Part shown: positions 24,572-37,117 of the stretch, piece by piece
Position numbering within the stretch: the stretch's first letter is position 1
How the letters are laid out: each line of letters starts with the position of its first letter
Assembly: GCF_000264995.1 (NCBI RefSeq)
Contig: NW_006767443.1
Span: 72,280 to 136,279, forward strand
Length of the DNA: 64,000 bases
From: Punctularia strigosozonata HHB-11173 SS5
Lineage: Eukaryota; Basidiomycota; Agaricomycetes; Corticiales; Punctulariaceae
Direction of reading: 5' to 3'
Notes under the pieces: generated by a model
Seen by the model: only the letters and a program-made list of their open reading frames with translations
The model's database searches: none
Told to the model about the DNA's origin: nothing
Position numbers and translations under genes: made by a program

Positions 24572-24983
24572 AGTGGGGCAGTTCTGGAAACATAGAGTGC
24601 GGGCAGCTATTCCTGTGACATTCCTCGTATGCAATGCAACCAACCAGAAACCGCGATATTGTCATGAGGTTAAGCGCTGCAAGCAGTCCATTCGTCAACA
24701 CCACAGGGAACGACGTGCGAACCAGAAGACTTCGTGCCAACCCGAATAGCGATGCAATCCATTCGCAATAATTTTGTACACTATATACACATCCTGAACA
24801 TGCAGGCGAAAGCGCAGTCTAGCTGCAGGTATCCCTTTTTTGCTCGAACGCGACTCTGGCCAGCCGTTAGATTGCGTGATCCGTCTTCTTCGCAGCGAAA
24901 TGCAGTGTCCAGGAGGACAACAGTCGCTTCTTGTTGACGGTTTCTCCGTCGAGCCTAGATGATTACAGTCAGTACTTAAAGTG
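24572..24983. other. Convergent 3' region between COX9 and PMT4
   Basis: Shared 3' flanks of two convergent genes. No gene or repeat seen. Confidence 0.4.
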
Positions 24984-27594
24984 TCAGGGGAGGAAGGTGG
25001 TCACGCACCCCGGTGTGCCGTAAGTTAGTGGAGCGAGGTATAAAAACGCAATGATCATGAGGAGCGTGAAAACAGCGACCAACGCCGGGCCCTTCGTACC
25101 CAGGTCGGCGTACTGCTTGGGCTTCGCCTTAGTGTAGGGCCCACGGATGGAAATAGGGTAGTTGATCGTCTCAGAGAGGATGAAGCTGAACACGGCGCCT
25201 GCAACTAGGGCCGAGGCGAGGTGCGAGGGCAGATAGTGATGCAAGAACAGCTGCCTGTTCATGAGGAAGAAGGGGAAGTAGTGGACGGCCCAGACGAGCA
25301 GGAAGAATCCTGTCGTGTTCCAGAGCCTGTTGCGGACCTCCTCCGGAATGGGTTCGATGTTGCGCCGCCTGGCAAGCAGATCCGCGCCAAGGATGCCGAC
25401 GTAGATGGAGAGCGTGACGACGCACGTCCACCAGCCGACGATGTTGCCAATCATGTAAATCTGCTTCTGCGTCGAGCCCTCAGTCCAGAAACTGATTCCG
25501 CTGATCATGAATGGCCAATTGATGGGGTTGCTTGCGTAGGGATGGGACGCCGTCAGACCAGCATTGTGCTGGAGCATCAACATTTGCAGCTCGGCAAACT
25601 TCTTGAAGAAGTTCACCTTCTTGGGGGGACGGGGTCCAGAAGCCTGGGCGTTGGCAACTTTCTCCGGATCGGCAGCTATATATATAAGATCAGGACAACG
25701 CCACCTGAAAAGGGGGACGGAACGCACATGCGGAAGATACGATCTCCTCCACATACCACACAGTCGTCTTGTCGCCCGAGTTCTTGTTACCGTTGATTTC
25801 CTGTTGCTTGTACGCCCAATCGGGCAACTGCTTGGGATGCGTCCACATCGCGACACGGGTCGGGACGTGTATTAGCTTGAACTGACCACTCTTGCTCTTC
25901 CACGCATCGCCATCTTCGCCGGTAGTCAACACGACACGGAAAAGCGTGTCATTGTAGCGCGAGTAGTCGTCCTTAGGCCAGGTAGTGAATTCTTGGTTGG
26001 TTGGCATGAGCGGAGACGCCACGTCGTGGGTAAGGAGCATGGTATCGGTGTTGACATGGAGCAGCTGGATGACGTCCGAACCACGAACTATGCGCCCGCG
26101 CCCGGTCTCGGGGAGGGCTTTGGTAGGGATGATCTGCCACCAGTTGTTCGTATCGTTGTGGCCGTACCCGGTGACCTGCTGGCCTTGGGAACTAATACGT
26201 CCATCGTCGTAACGAAGGGGATACTTCTCCGGGTGCGAGTGGAGGAATACTTTGGTGTCCTTGTGGCGCATAGTGATCACGTCGAAGTAGTGAATCTCTG
26301 CAAGTCGGTCATAAGCATGAGCACACGCTGGAACTCGCAATGTCGGCTTACCTTGGCTCTGAAGGAGCATCTCGTTTCCAATCAAGGTCTCTTGGAAATC
26401 CGGGCTCATGAAGGTGTCACCCGGGCCGGAGTAAATGAGGACCTTGAAGTGGATCCAGAAGACCGTGAGGTAAACTAACAGCGGCACGACGATGAGACCA
26501 ACGGCGCGCGCAGCGAAGTGGCGGCCAAAGTATTCCTGAGAAGAGACCGTTAGGATAGAACGGGAGACCAGCGGAGAGTGAGCTATCTCACCATCGTGTG
26601 CCTGTGGTCCTTGTTGATGTCTAATATGTCCCAGAGGTCAACAAGCACGGCGATGCCGATACAGAAGACCGTCAAAATGCCGTTGACTTTAGACGCCCAG
26701 GTGCACGCCATGAAGACTCCTGTTGCAATGAGCCAGCCCCACCATGCGGGAGTGAACTCCAGGTAACGAAGCTTGCGGAAGCGGATGTATGAGTAGATGG
26801 TAAGCGACATGAAGAATATCAAGGTGGCGTCTAAGAGAATGAGACGCGACTGAGCAATGTGGCCGTTGTCTATGCAAATGATATAAGTCTGAACGTCGGT
26901 TAGCACGAAGAAGGTCAAATACGTACCGAATAAGACGAGAATCGCAGAGAAACAGGCTACGATAGTCGAGTAGCCAGATTCCTTCATGATGAGGAAGACG
27001 ATAGGAACCGTCAGACTGCCCAGGATGGCGGGGAGCGCACGCATGCCAACGTAGGGGACATGGTTTTCCGTGTAGTTGTCGCCGATGTTCTCGAACATAA
27101 AATGGCCGTCGAAGCCGACGAACCAGCCAGCAAGTCCGAATAAGAGTTTGGCGAGTGGGGGGTGGACATCGAAGTAATATTGGCGGAGGATGTAGTAGGC
27201 GGCGAACTTGCCGAAATGAACCTCGTCAAATCTAAGATGCCGTGCAGCTTGTTAAATTGCAATCCAAGCATCCAGACTGCCATACTTACACGACCTGGTC
27301 GGGATTGTTGATCTTGTAGAAGCGGAGGGCGAAAGCGAGAGTTGTCAGTACGCCGAGAGCGGCATACGTGGCATTCGGGCTATCCAAAATCTGCTCTGCA
27401 GCACTGCGGTTTTTCTGGAAATTATTGATCAATGAGGAACGGAATGAAATATGGGCTACTAGACAGAGACTGACCGGGTTGTTCAAGCGTTGGTAGGGGG
27501 AAGTATCCTCTTCCGGCTCGGGCTCGTCAAAGCGCACATTCGAGCCCGTTGGTGCCCTTCGAATACGCGTCCTACTTGCCGAGGGACCCGACAT
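24984..27594 (-). CDS. PMT4: Protein O-mannosyltransferase, PMT4 subfamily
   Basis: About seven exons on the minus strand, start MSGPSASRTRIRRAPTGSNV at 27594, stop at 24984. Domain order is typical. The N-terminal membrane part has the catalytic loop FDEVHFGKFAAYY and DVHPPLAKLLFGLAGW. A lumenal MIR region follows (VITMRHKDTKVFLHSHPEKY, RYDDGRISSQGQQVTGY, VASPLMPTNQEFTTW). The C-terminal four-helix domain has SHPYASNPINWPFMISG and HYFPFFLMNRQLFLHHYLPS. The MIR segment with SSQGQQVTGY and VASPLMPTNQE is characteristic of Pmt4 rather than Pmt1 or Pmt2. The enzyme transfers mannose from dolichyl-phosphate-mannose to Ser/Thr of secreted and membrane proteins in the ER; Pmt4 favours membrane-bound substrates. 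Joins are GT-AG and in frame. It is divergent with the histidine kinase, 196 bp apart. Confidence 0.93.
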
Positions 27595-27790
27595 GGTCGT
27601 GGAGGAATGAGGGATTCAAGAATATCAACTCGCTGGCGTTGAGCGCGACTTGCCACGATTCAGTCCCCTGGGAGAGGGCACATAGTCATGTGACTGTCAT
27701 TGAATCGTCAAGTGATTGTTTGGCGGCGAATCTCATCGGAAAGTAGCGTTTGACCTTTGAAGATACTTTACCTGCCCATGCTCTGTCTGG

Positions 27791-30700
27791 ATGACAACAA
27801 CCGGCGTAGCTGACGCCAGCCCCGGGAGGCCATCGTCAACACGGCCAGAAACTGAAGCGTCGTCCTCTCGGTCAAAATCTATCGCCAGGCAGTCACGAAT
27901 CGCCTTGTTTCCCTCGGCCGCTGTCCCAAACTTGTCCTTTCACGTCCCTGAAGCTACTTCCTCACCCACCAACCGTACGGTATTCAACGACGAGCTAACC
28001 CAATATCCCCTGCAGAACTTCGACCAGTGCAAGTTTCGATGTTATTACCCCTCTGGACTGCGTTCGGATGGATCAGCCGAGATCCCGCCGAAGCCGGCAG
28101 GATTTACAGATCCGTACCTTTTCCCGCTTCTAACGAAGGACGAGCTCAAACGTCTCACACTGCTATGGTACTACACTAAGTTCGTACGCGAAGATAAGCA
28201 TCTACTGGCTCAGTTGCAAAACATGGTCGACGTAGTCCAGGTCAGTTGTATGATACGTCACCGGTCTGAGCCCATGGCATAATCGTATTTTCTATTTCCA
28301 AGGATATCATGGAGCGGGATTGTACCATCCTCGGCCTCATGGATCATGACAACTATACTCGCATCGTCACCGCCAATTGCCCCCTCGCTGTTCTACCTCG
28401 ACGAGAAGCTACATGTGCCCACACCATCATGCAGGAATCCGGAACAGTTTTCATGCTTCCCGACATGCTCGCCGACTGGAGGTTTGCGCAATCTCCCCAC
28501 GTGGAGGCAGGTTTGCGAAGTTATGCCGGAACGCAGCTGCGATATCACCTCCCTGGGACGGACGTCGAAGTCGCCTTCGGATCCCTATGCGTCGCCTCGT
28601 ACAGCAAGCAGCCACCTCTGTCACCCGTTCAAGCCTCGACTTTGCAGCGATTGGCCCAAAGCATGGTGCACATGATCGTCGAGCGGGCTAGCTTGCACCG
28701 AAAAGGGTTGCAGGAGGAGGTCTTTGCTAAGCTGGCTGCAGCACTCCCCGATCTCAAGGCGCACAATGTAGTCGGGCGTATAATGGATGTTTTGCGCGAG
28801 TGTTATCCCACATGTCACGTTTCATATCAGGTTCACCAAGACGGCATCATTCATTTACGCGGCAACATGGACATACCTTACACGGAGGTGCAACAATGGC
28901 TATGGGAGGATACAGACGCGATCCACGACATCGTTCTGCGCGACAATCACATTCCAGGGGAGACCTTGCAGCTAACTGGCCGGACGTTGCGCGCGGTCAT
29001 CGTCAAGATGAAGGCCGTTGGTTGCACCTATTTGGTCGTCGAGACCGATGATCTGAAGACCATCTTCGATGACGTCGATGCGGGCTTCGTCCTTCAATGT
29101 GCCATGACGATATGCAATGTGCTCATGGGCGAACACCTGCAAGCGGCTTTAGCAGCTAAGGAACAATTTCTCCGGGGCGTAACGCACGAACTCCGAACTC
29201 CCATCCACGCGATCATCGCTTCGGCAGAGCTTCTATTGGAGGAGACTCAATTCGTCGAGGAGATACTTGCGTCCCCCGGTCGTACATCCGGCCTCAAGTC
29301 ATCGCCGAGCATGTTGAAGGTCATACGTGATCAGGGACAGCACCTCCTCAAAATGGTCAACAAGGTCATACAGCTCGAGCAACTCGATCCCATTGATCAA
29401 CACGACCTCACGATGTCAATGCACAACATCGGGCTCGTCGAGAGCGACGTCGTGAGCAGCGTCATGGATTCCTCTCTCTACAAGGACAAGAACGGTCGTG
29501 TTGTGATCGTCGTAGATAACCGACTTCCCTCCTCGGTCGAATTACTCTTTATCGACGGCGACTTGCTCAAGCAAGCGTTGCTATGTCTCCTACTCAACGC
29601 CCTATCGACCACGAACGAGGGTCACATTTTGTTCAAGACAAGCCTAGGGCCTGACAGCTCGTACCTCGACTACGAAATGGTGGATACAGGCGTTGGGGTG
29701 GTTCCTGAAGACTGGGCTCGCGTTTTCCTGACCCAAGAGAAGGTGGAAGGTGATGACTCGAAAACGCCAGTTTCAAGGAGATGCGCACTGTCCAACGCGG
29801 CACGAATCACCAGCCTCTTGAACGGAGCGCTCACGCTCGTCTCATCCGCCCCTGGACGAGGATCACATTTCCGTCTCCGACTTCATAAGCCCCACATTGA
29901 ATCGGAGGAGAATCCACAGAGCATGCGCCGACGCCTGGAGCAATCCACGATGCCGCTTACCTACTTCATGCCAATCGAACAGGACATTGAGACGTTACCA
30001 CTCGTATATGCCGCTCGGAATCTCGAGTCGCTCGGCTTTGTGCAGACACTCAGAGATCAAGCAAGCATCGCTATAGCCGACGTCATGGTAGAGCCCGATG
30101 TTCTCCGGAAAGCGATCTACGACTGGCAGATCGTTATCGTAGTAACCGGTACTGGCTGCTCTTTCCTAATTACCCCAAAGCCAGCACTGATACTTATGAA
30201 TAGATCGTACTGAAACCAGCAAGGGGCGAAGCGGTCCTGATACTCGTATGCTCCGCTGTCCTTTCCCCACGGTTCGTGCGCAGCTTTGGTCCGTGATTGA
30301 TGCCGCCTTGGACATATACAAACAACATGACCTTCACGCTCTTCGCCCGCGTCTCACGAACCTCGATGTTGACTCCCGGGCTCCATCGCCAGGTCTTGCT
30401 GCGGTATCCCATATGGCCAGACGAGATCGTTCATCGATTAGGATCCTCATAGTCGACGACAACGACATCAACGTCAAGGTGCTGGCAACGTACGCTAAGA
30501 AACGCAAATTTGCCTACGCGACTGCGCGCAATGGACAGGAAGCCGTGGAGCGTTATGGGGAGGCCGTGTGCCACCACGATGCCGGTGTGTTCACGCTCGT
30601 CCTGATGGACTTACAAATGCCCGTAATGGACGGCGCCGAGGCGACGCGTCAAATACGAGAGCTGGAAAGAAAACATGAGCTGCGGCCTAGCCTCGTTTAC

Positions 30701-30911
30701 ATGGGTACGCAGTCATTCAGTAATACAAGAGCTGTTCTCTGACAATTACGTCCCAGTCTCTGGCCAAAGTCTCGATAAGGACAAAAAGCGCTCATTGGAC
30801 GCGGGAGCGGACGGCTACTATGTCAAGCCCTTCAGCATATCATCTATGGATGACCTAATCCAGCTACACTTCAAGGATCGAGCGGGATCGCGCTCAGGCG
30901 AACAAGTTTGA
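27791..30911 (+). CDS. Hybrid histidine kinase (GAF - HisKA - HATPase - receiver)
   Basis: About 1000 residues. Exons are 27791-28240, 28304 to about 30151, about 30204-30702 and about 30758-30911. A GAF-like sensor (MERDCTILGLMDHDNYTRIV to PGTDVEVAFGSLCVASYS) precedes the H box FLRGVTHELRTPIHAIIASA with its phospho-accepting His. The ATPase domain has an N box (LLNALSTTNEG), DTGVGV and a final GRGSHFRLRL. The receiver has ILIVDDNDINVKVL, phospho-Asp in LVLMDLQMPVMDG, and the invariant Lys in YYVKPF. This is a cytosolic sensor feeding a His-Asp phosphorelay; I see no transmembrane segment. The intron near 30152-30203 works if the donor is the GTACTG after VVT; other donors give a frame clash, so this join is the weakest. 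The signal sensed is unknown. Confidence 0.88.
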
Positions 30912-31765
30912 GTAGGTTTCGATCGCTATGTTATATCCACTGGGATACACCACTCTCTTGGGCTTGTATGCAGAACGCATCGACAGCATTACGATCTGTG
31001 GGTCTCGCAGCATGTTTATCGTTCATTATTCAAGGGTACCGTAGGATCTTCCTAGATACTATCATTACCACATATTGTAAAGGTACATTATTTGCTTCTG
31101 ACTGTATACACTACGCAATTTGCACATACAAATGACTAGAGTAGATACGTTCTGCTTACGAAGTAGCCAGTGTCTTCAGTTTGATGGCAAAAGTGAATTA
31201 CGGGGATGTTGCTTCGAATTCAAAACATCAATCCGTTATGTGGACGAGGGTGATGATCTGCTCGAAGCCAATTCGTTTCGCCGTGTAGTTTAACCCATTG
31301 CAGTGAGCAAGGCGTGCAATGCGTAGATAAATCACGGCAAGTCCGGAATCTGGGTCCCAGCCCAGAGGAAGTGTGAAAAGAAGCTCAGAGGCGACACATC
31401 GAGAGATGGATCGTAAGGCAGGAGTCGGCTAAGCCTTGCGTATTCACCAGTCAGATAGAAGATTGGACTTCGAATCGTTGAAGCCCCCAATGTCGCAAGC
31501 TCCGTCGTTGGACGTGGAAGTCAGACGCAAGACGAAAAAAAGGGGACCTCGTGATGAGATGGTCTGATCACGTGTAGCCGTCGCGCCTGCGTCGTCGAAG
31601 TCGACCTGTTGGAGCTCCTCGACACAGACGATGAGTACAGATAGTACTAGTAGCGTGCGATGGCAACAGACTCGCGCCCATGCATTGTCCGACAGAATCT
31701 ACACAACAACAGCGGAAGCCATCACTTGGCGATCCATCCAGGTTCCATAATCAGGCCAATCACGT
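30912..31765. other. Convergent region between histidine kinase and MVP1
   Basis: About 850 bases holding both 3' ends. I see no coding frame with family support, no clear tRNA and no inverted repeats. Confidence 0.4.
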
Positions 31766-34247
31766 TCATTCGTAGGGCATATCTTGCACGGCCTCCCTGA
31801 GGTTGCTCCAATTAGCTGCCACTTCGTTGGAGAATTCGCTCTCCTCCTTAGTGAACAGCTGCACGGCCTGAGTCAGTAGAGTGTTCTCGCGGTTGTGCAG
31901 CACCACGCGGAGTTCGTGCCATATGCTGTCGATGCCCTCATCAGCTCCTCTGAGGCCATCTCGGGCCATTCTTATTGCTTAGTAAAGACATACCATGCAC
32001 GTATAAACACCCTCCGGTGCAGTTGCAGCTGGATCGCAGCCTTGTCCTTCTCGATCGCGATGGAAAGCTTCTCTGCTTCATCTTGCCATCCATCCTTCTG
32101 CGTCTCCTTGACGTCATTGAGCTTGCTCGAGCTCGTCTCAACGCGTTTCTTCAGCTTCTCAACTTGGTCTCCAGATTGCTTGTCGCGTCGTATGAAGAGA
32201 TCCCGCATGGCGATATACAGGTCTCGCTCGCTCTAGCAAGTGCATCACGATGAGCGTTGTCGACATGAAGGGTTGAACAATTACCTTGAGCGATTCCAGT
32301 GTCGAGTAAAGCAAGTTACGAGACTACAAAGAGTATAAGTCCCATATATCCTCATGGGAGCCCATCAACTCACTCTCCCCTCCAAGAAATCTGCATGTCT
32401 CTGGCAATGCGACGCCACATGACTAATACCCGAGTTCACGCCTGAGCATAGCTCGCAGACGTCGCCCCGCCAACAAGGCGCGTTCACTTCCACGAGAGCC
32501 TTCAGTGTGTTAGTCATACGAGCGACATCCGACTGCATGAACAAAAACAAGTTGAATATTTTGGCTCGATTATTGCGTGAGCGAGACCAATGGGAAGCAT
32601 ACCGCTGCTCCTTCACGTCGCTTGATCATTCGCTCGGCGAGTATGCAAATCTTTTGCCAGTTCTCAATCTGCGCGTTCAGCTTCCCGCGGACGACCCTTC
32701 GAGATGCGTCTGTGAGGCGGGGCCGATTTCAAAGAAGAGAAGAAGGTGCGGGACGTACGCAAGCTTCTCCTCCAGATCGCTGGGTATGGACATCTCTTCC
32801 ACGCGGTCCAAGCGCTTGCTATACGCTTCCTCCTCTAACGAGACGGAAGCATGTTTGCGCCACGTTTCTAGCGACGCCTCCGTCAGGAACACCGCCAATA
32901 TGCCGTCATCCTTGATTATCGGGTGGTTCCTGAGCAGAACACATCGGTGACGAATGACATGAGTATGCGGAAGGTGCTCACATCACAAAGTTCAGGAATC
33001 GTGCGAGGCCACGGCGTCGTTGCTCTATAAAGCTCTCATCCGCTAACAGTATTGTCAGAACGCGTAGCGACGCTTCCGGGAATTGCAGAACTCACGTCCC
33101 AGCCGCTTCGGCGGCAGAGCAGGCAGCAGTCGGAACGGGTATCGGCGGACGAGACAGTCCCACAGGTACACAAACTCCGAATATCGTCGGGGTACCGGGG
33201 GTCCTTTCTGTTTCGCAAAGGTTAGCCGCAAGCCGTCACTTGGATACAACTCTGCAGAAGAATTTACCTCGGTCGTGACCTCATATACCATATAACGCCT
33301 CAGCAAGAAGCCTTGCTGTCCCAGCAGATTCACGCTCGCCGTATCCTGGCGACGCCACCAGTTCGGCGGCATGCCGGTTCCGCTGACCGTGGATGGACCT
33401 CCGCTCACGCCGTTCTCAATCCCATTGATCCCGGGATGCGCACCCGCCCTGCCGGGAATGCGCGACGGGGCGCTCCATGGGTCATCAGGGGCAAAGGTAG
33501 GTGGCACGGCTGGAGGGGAGCTACGGAATTCGATGGTGGATGAGGATGGAGGTAGTGCAGAGAGGTCGAGCGAGGGCTCTGGGAGGGCGTTCTGGGCAGC
33601 AAGGGCGGCGACTTGTTCGATGCTGATGTCTGCACGTATGTCATGATATCATGAGATTTCGGAGATGCCTTCCCGTGCTTGCGGTAGGCACCACGCACCT
33701 CCGCCTGACTGCGCCAGCCCGACCAGCGCAAGCGCGACGAAAAACTCGAGCTTGGATACCCTCGGCTTTGAGCTCACCAAGCTCACTATCTGCGCGAGTC
33801 GAAGTAGAAGAAAAACCCCGGTTTAGCACACGAACGCATCAGCAGTAGTGGGGGGGTATACTCGCCTTGTCGATCGTGGACGCGCCGAGGCCGCTGGTGC
33901 CTAACACCCTCGAGAGTGAACTGACACTCGTCTCGCCCGAGTTACCCGGATCGACCGCCACGAGCGCCTTGCTGTATATACTCGGTACCGTCGCGTCCGC
34001 TGTGCCGAAACCAGATCACTCCGAGGGTTCATCATCACACGACGTTGGTGAACGCACCTATGACCGCACCGAACACCGAGGTCGGCGCGGGCCCTGGGGG
34101 CGGCGACGGACTTGGTGCCGCGCTCCAGGGGTCGAGTCCGTCGTATGTGCTCGCCGCGAGGGGGTTTGTGTCTACGAACGAACCGCCGAAGTTGCCCGGC
34201 CCCGTGCCGGAGGCGTAGCGCTGCGCAGGCCGCGGGGCGTTGAACAT
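31766..34247 (-). CDS. MVP1: Sorting nexin Mvp1 (SNX8-type, PX-BAR)
   Basis: At least nine exons on the minus strand, start MFNAPRPAQRYASGTGPGNF at 34247 and stop at 31766 (DMPYE). N-terminal part: NPLAASTYDGLDPWSAAPSP, then VLGTSGLGASTIDKIVSLV and KLEFFVALALVGLAQSGG, like the EH-related segment of Mvp1. The PX domain includes WWRRQDTASVNLLGQQGFLL, RYMVYEVTTE, VPRRYSEFVYLWDCLVRRYP and LLPALPPKRLG. Next come NHPIIKDDGILAVFLTEASL, SIPSDLEEKLA, and a BAR region ending NEVAANWSNLREAVQDMPYE. Mvp1 binds phosphatidylinositol 3-phosphate and tubulates endosomes to return cargo to the Golgi, in a route partly parallel to retromer. VPS5, the retromer sorting nexin, is the next gene upstream on the same strand. 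Confidence 0.88.
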
Positions 34248-34580
34248 GGTGTCGGAGAGTCAAGCGCTAGGTACAGGTATACTGGGGTTGTTGATTATAT
34301 ACGTAGTGTTTGTGCCGAGATTATCCAGCGACGTAGTATGGGTATAGACCGGGCCTGAAGCAGGCCAAGTTGGGCAAGATGCTCGGGAGTCGGAGGCGCG
34401 ACGCAGCAACCTTGTGGCTGAAATGAGGCTACGGTCGGATCGCGTAGCAGCCTCGCGGGCCACAGCATAGGTACATGTGCACATGGAGGATCAACCCAAG
34501 CTATCGTTGCATCCAGATAAGACCAAACGGTACAGAAGGCAAAACGCATGTACAAGGCAATGAAATTCGAATGCTGCAGG
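34248..34580. other. Spacer between VPS5 and MVP1
   Basis: Only 333 bp separate the VPS5 stop from the MVP1 start, so MVP1's promoter must lie here or within VPS5's 3' end. No gene seen. Confidence 0.4.
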
Positions 34581-36848
34581 TCATACCTGCACTGACGGCT
34601 GGGCCTGCTGCCCGTTCGACGGCAACGCTCCCACCTTCTTCAGCAGCGTCTGTTGATAAATCTCCCATGACTGTATGAGCTGTAGCAGACCGATGAACAA
34701 TCAGTTACGTCCCTGCATCGGATATGAAATGGAGAAAAAATACCAACCTCCTTTTGCCGCCCGATCATGCCCTCCAAGAACGCCTGCAGCGAGCGCTTGA
34801 AGTCCTCGATCCGCTCCTTCTCGAACCGTCCGACCTCCTGCTTGATGAGCCTGGAGCAGTTGTCGAACTCCTGGCGGGCCTCGAGCGCCTTCCGCTCCGC
34901 ATCCGCAATTTGGCTCAGACTCCAACCAAGCCGCTCGGGCGCGATGCGCCCCGCCGCCTTGTTCTTCTCATGCGCCGACTTGACGCGGCGCACCTCGGTG
35001 TCGGCGGACTGCCAGGCGTTGTACGTGCGGATGCGTCCGGTGAAGGCGAGGCGTACGGAGTTGATGAGCCGCGCGTATTCGTCCGCTGGTCGGTGGATGT
35101 TAGGCGAAGAGGATCAACGCAGGGAGGTCGGGATGTGCACCTGTAGACATGATGGTGGTCATGTCGTCCTGCGCCTGTCCTTTCTCGAGCTCCTGTGCTT
35201 TGCGTTCTACCTCTGCCACGCTGGCAAGCGATTGCGCAAGAGACTTGCCCACGTCCGACTGCGAAAGTTCCGCGATCGTCTGCGCGAACTCGCCCGTCGC
35301 AACAGCAAGTTCTGTAGGCAAAGTGGATGAGCACGAGGAGATGCATATGCTCGGAGACACCTGCCTTGTCGCTGACGCGCGACGTGGTCAATCGCTTTCA
35401 CGAGTCCCTTGAGCTGCGACTCAAGCGAGTCGAGGTACGTCTTCTGCTTGTCGAACCATTCGTCCATTTCGTAAAATCGGGGCCCTGCGATCGTCTGTCC
35501 GAGCGAAGCCATGAGACCACCGCGTTCGTGCGCAATCTCCGCTTTGCGATGTTTGATCTGGTCCCTTGGGTGTCAGCGATCGCGACCGTTTTTCAATGAT
35601 TGTTCAACGCACGTCGAGCGCGAAGGTGTCCGACTCGAGGAACATCTTCAGATCCGGATCCTTCGCCAACACGGGGTGGTTCGCCGTCTTGTTGATGCAC
35701 TTTTCCAACGCCATCCTGCGGTTCTGCACGAAATTCTCGTCGAACCTCCCAAACGGGTTCTTCTCCGGCACGGGTGGGACCACCACACCCGGGTTGTTGT
35801 TAGAAAGCGTCTCGTATAACCAGAGGAAGTCGGAGTAGCGTCGGAGGACGGAGAAGGTTGATTTGGGGTAGAGCGGGGAAGTGGTCGTCGTGTGCACGGT
35901 GTACATGGTGTAGCCCCGGATCGGGTCGCCGACCTTCTGCGGGTCGGAGACGGTGATGGTGAAGACGGCGGGCCCGCTCTTTTGATTGGGTTTTGGAGGG
36001 ACAGAACCGCCAGAAAGGCGCTTTGCTTGCGCCTGGGCGATGGGAATGTCGTCGTCCGAGTCGTCATCTGCCGCGGTCGTGCTGTTGGTGGCGGGGCCGT
36101 CTACGGTGCCGTTGATGGCGGAAGAGGAGTCGTTTTCGCTCCCCCAGCCGTTGGCGCTGGGATTGGGATCCCATGAGGGTTGATGCCATCCGCCCGAGGA
36201 CTCGCCGCCGAGCGCGAGATTGGAGAAGGGCTGCTCGATGTGGGCGGTTGAGGTAGGGTACTCGAGCGGCGAAACCACCGGTGCTGAAGTGTGGGTGGAT
36301 GAGGTTGGAGAGGAGATGGATGGTGATGTTGGCGGTGTCGGTTTGCGCTCTGGTACTGATGCTGGCGCTGGCACTGGCGTGGATGCAGGTTCGCTAAGAG
36401 TGGGTGCTGGTGCGGGTGCCAATGGAGTTGGAGGTGAGGGAACTGGGGGAGGCGTGGGGTCTCTGGCGGGTATCGAGGGTATCGCGACAGGTTCAGCAGC
36501 AGTAGCCGGTTCTGGCTCCGGCTCGAGGGCCAGCGGAGGCGACGGTTCGCTGGTGCTCTCCCTGAACCCCGCAGACTTGAGCGGCGGGTCGGGCTCGTCG
36601 TCCTGGAGGGCGGCTACATCAAGCGGCTCGCTGCTGACCGGCGTCGTCAACGCCGCTTCTTGCGTTGGCGTCGTGCTCCGCTCCCCGAACACGTCGTGCG
36701 AGGCAGCATATGCGTGCTCTGCCGGCTGCTGCGTCCAGCCAGATGTCCACGGATCGGGCGAGTTCGAGCGCTTGGCGAACGGGTCGTCGAACGGGTTCTC
36801 CTCGAGAATGCGCTTCGAGCCCGAGAGCAAGTCGTCGAATCCGTCCAT
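34581..36848 (-). CDS. VPS5: Vps5 retromer sorting nexin (SNX1/2-type, PX-BAR)
   Basis: Start MDGFDDLLSGSKRILEENPF at 36848. A disordered Pro/Ser/Glu-rich N terminus of about 250 residues leads into the PX domain (VFTITVSDPQKVGDPIRGY, FSVLRRYSDFLWLYETLSNN, VVVPPVPEKNPFGRFDENFV, RRMALEKCINKTANHPVLAK). The BAR domain follows over five exons: GLMASLGQTIAGPRFYEMDE, FAQTIAELSQSDVGKSLAQS, EYARLINSVRLAFTGRIRTY, RLIKQEVGRFEKERIEDFKR, and a last exon LIQSWEIYQQTLLKKVGALP to a stop at 34581. Vps5 pairs with Vps17 to form the membrane-bending half of retromer, which recycles receptors such as Vps10 from endosomes to the Golgi. Joins are in frame with GT-AG borders. It is divergent with the B55 gene, 269 bp apart. 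Confidence 0.92.
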
Positions 36849-37117
36849 GGCGTGTTATTCCAGCGAATAACGCGGCGGGTGCGTATGGCGAGCGCGGTCC
36901 CGGTACGAGCGGAGTAGGGAGGGGTGGGATTCGGACTCCGCCTTGTGGCCGTCCCATTGCGTCTGCCGTGAAGTGATCTCGACCCGCGCCACGCCCAGCA
37001 GGCCTCAGACTCGTGTACCCCGCACTGCACCCAACCCAATATCTTCCAACGTCCGCAACAGCCGCCATTGCATCTTCACCACCAACACCCACACCATCCG
37101 ACACCGCACACCAGATA

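Noticed and set aside
30150-30260. Possible frame break in the histidine kinase before the receiver domain
   Set aside because: A phase-1 intron with donor GTACTG at about 30152 and acceptor at 30203 joins VVT to DRTETSKG in frame; no disruption is needed, though this join is the least certain in the gene.
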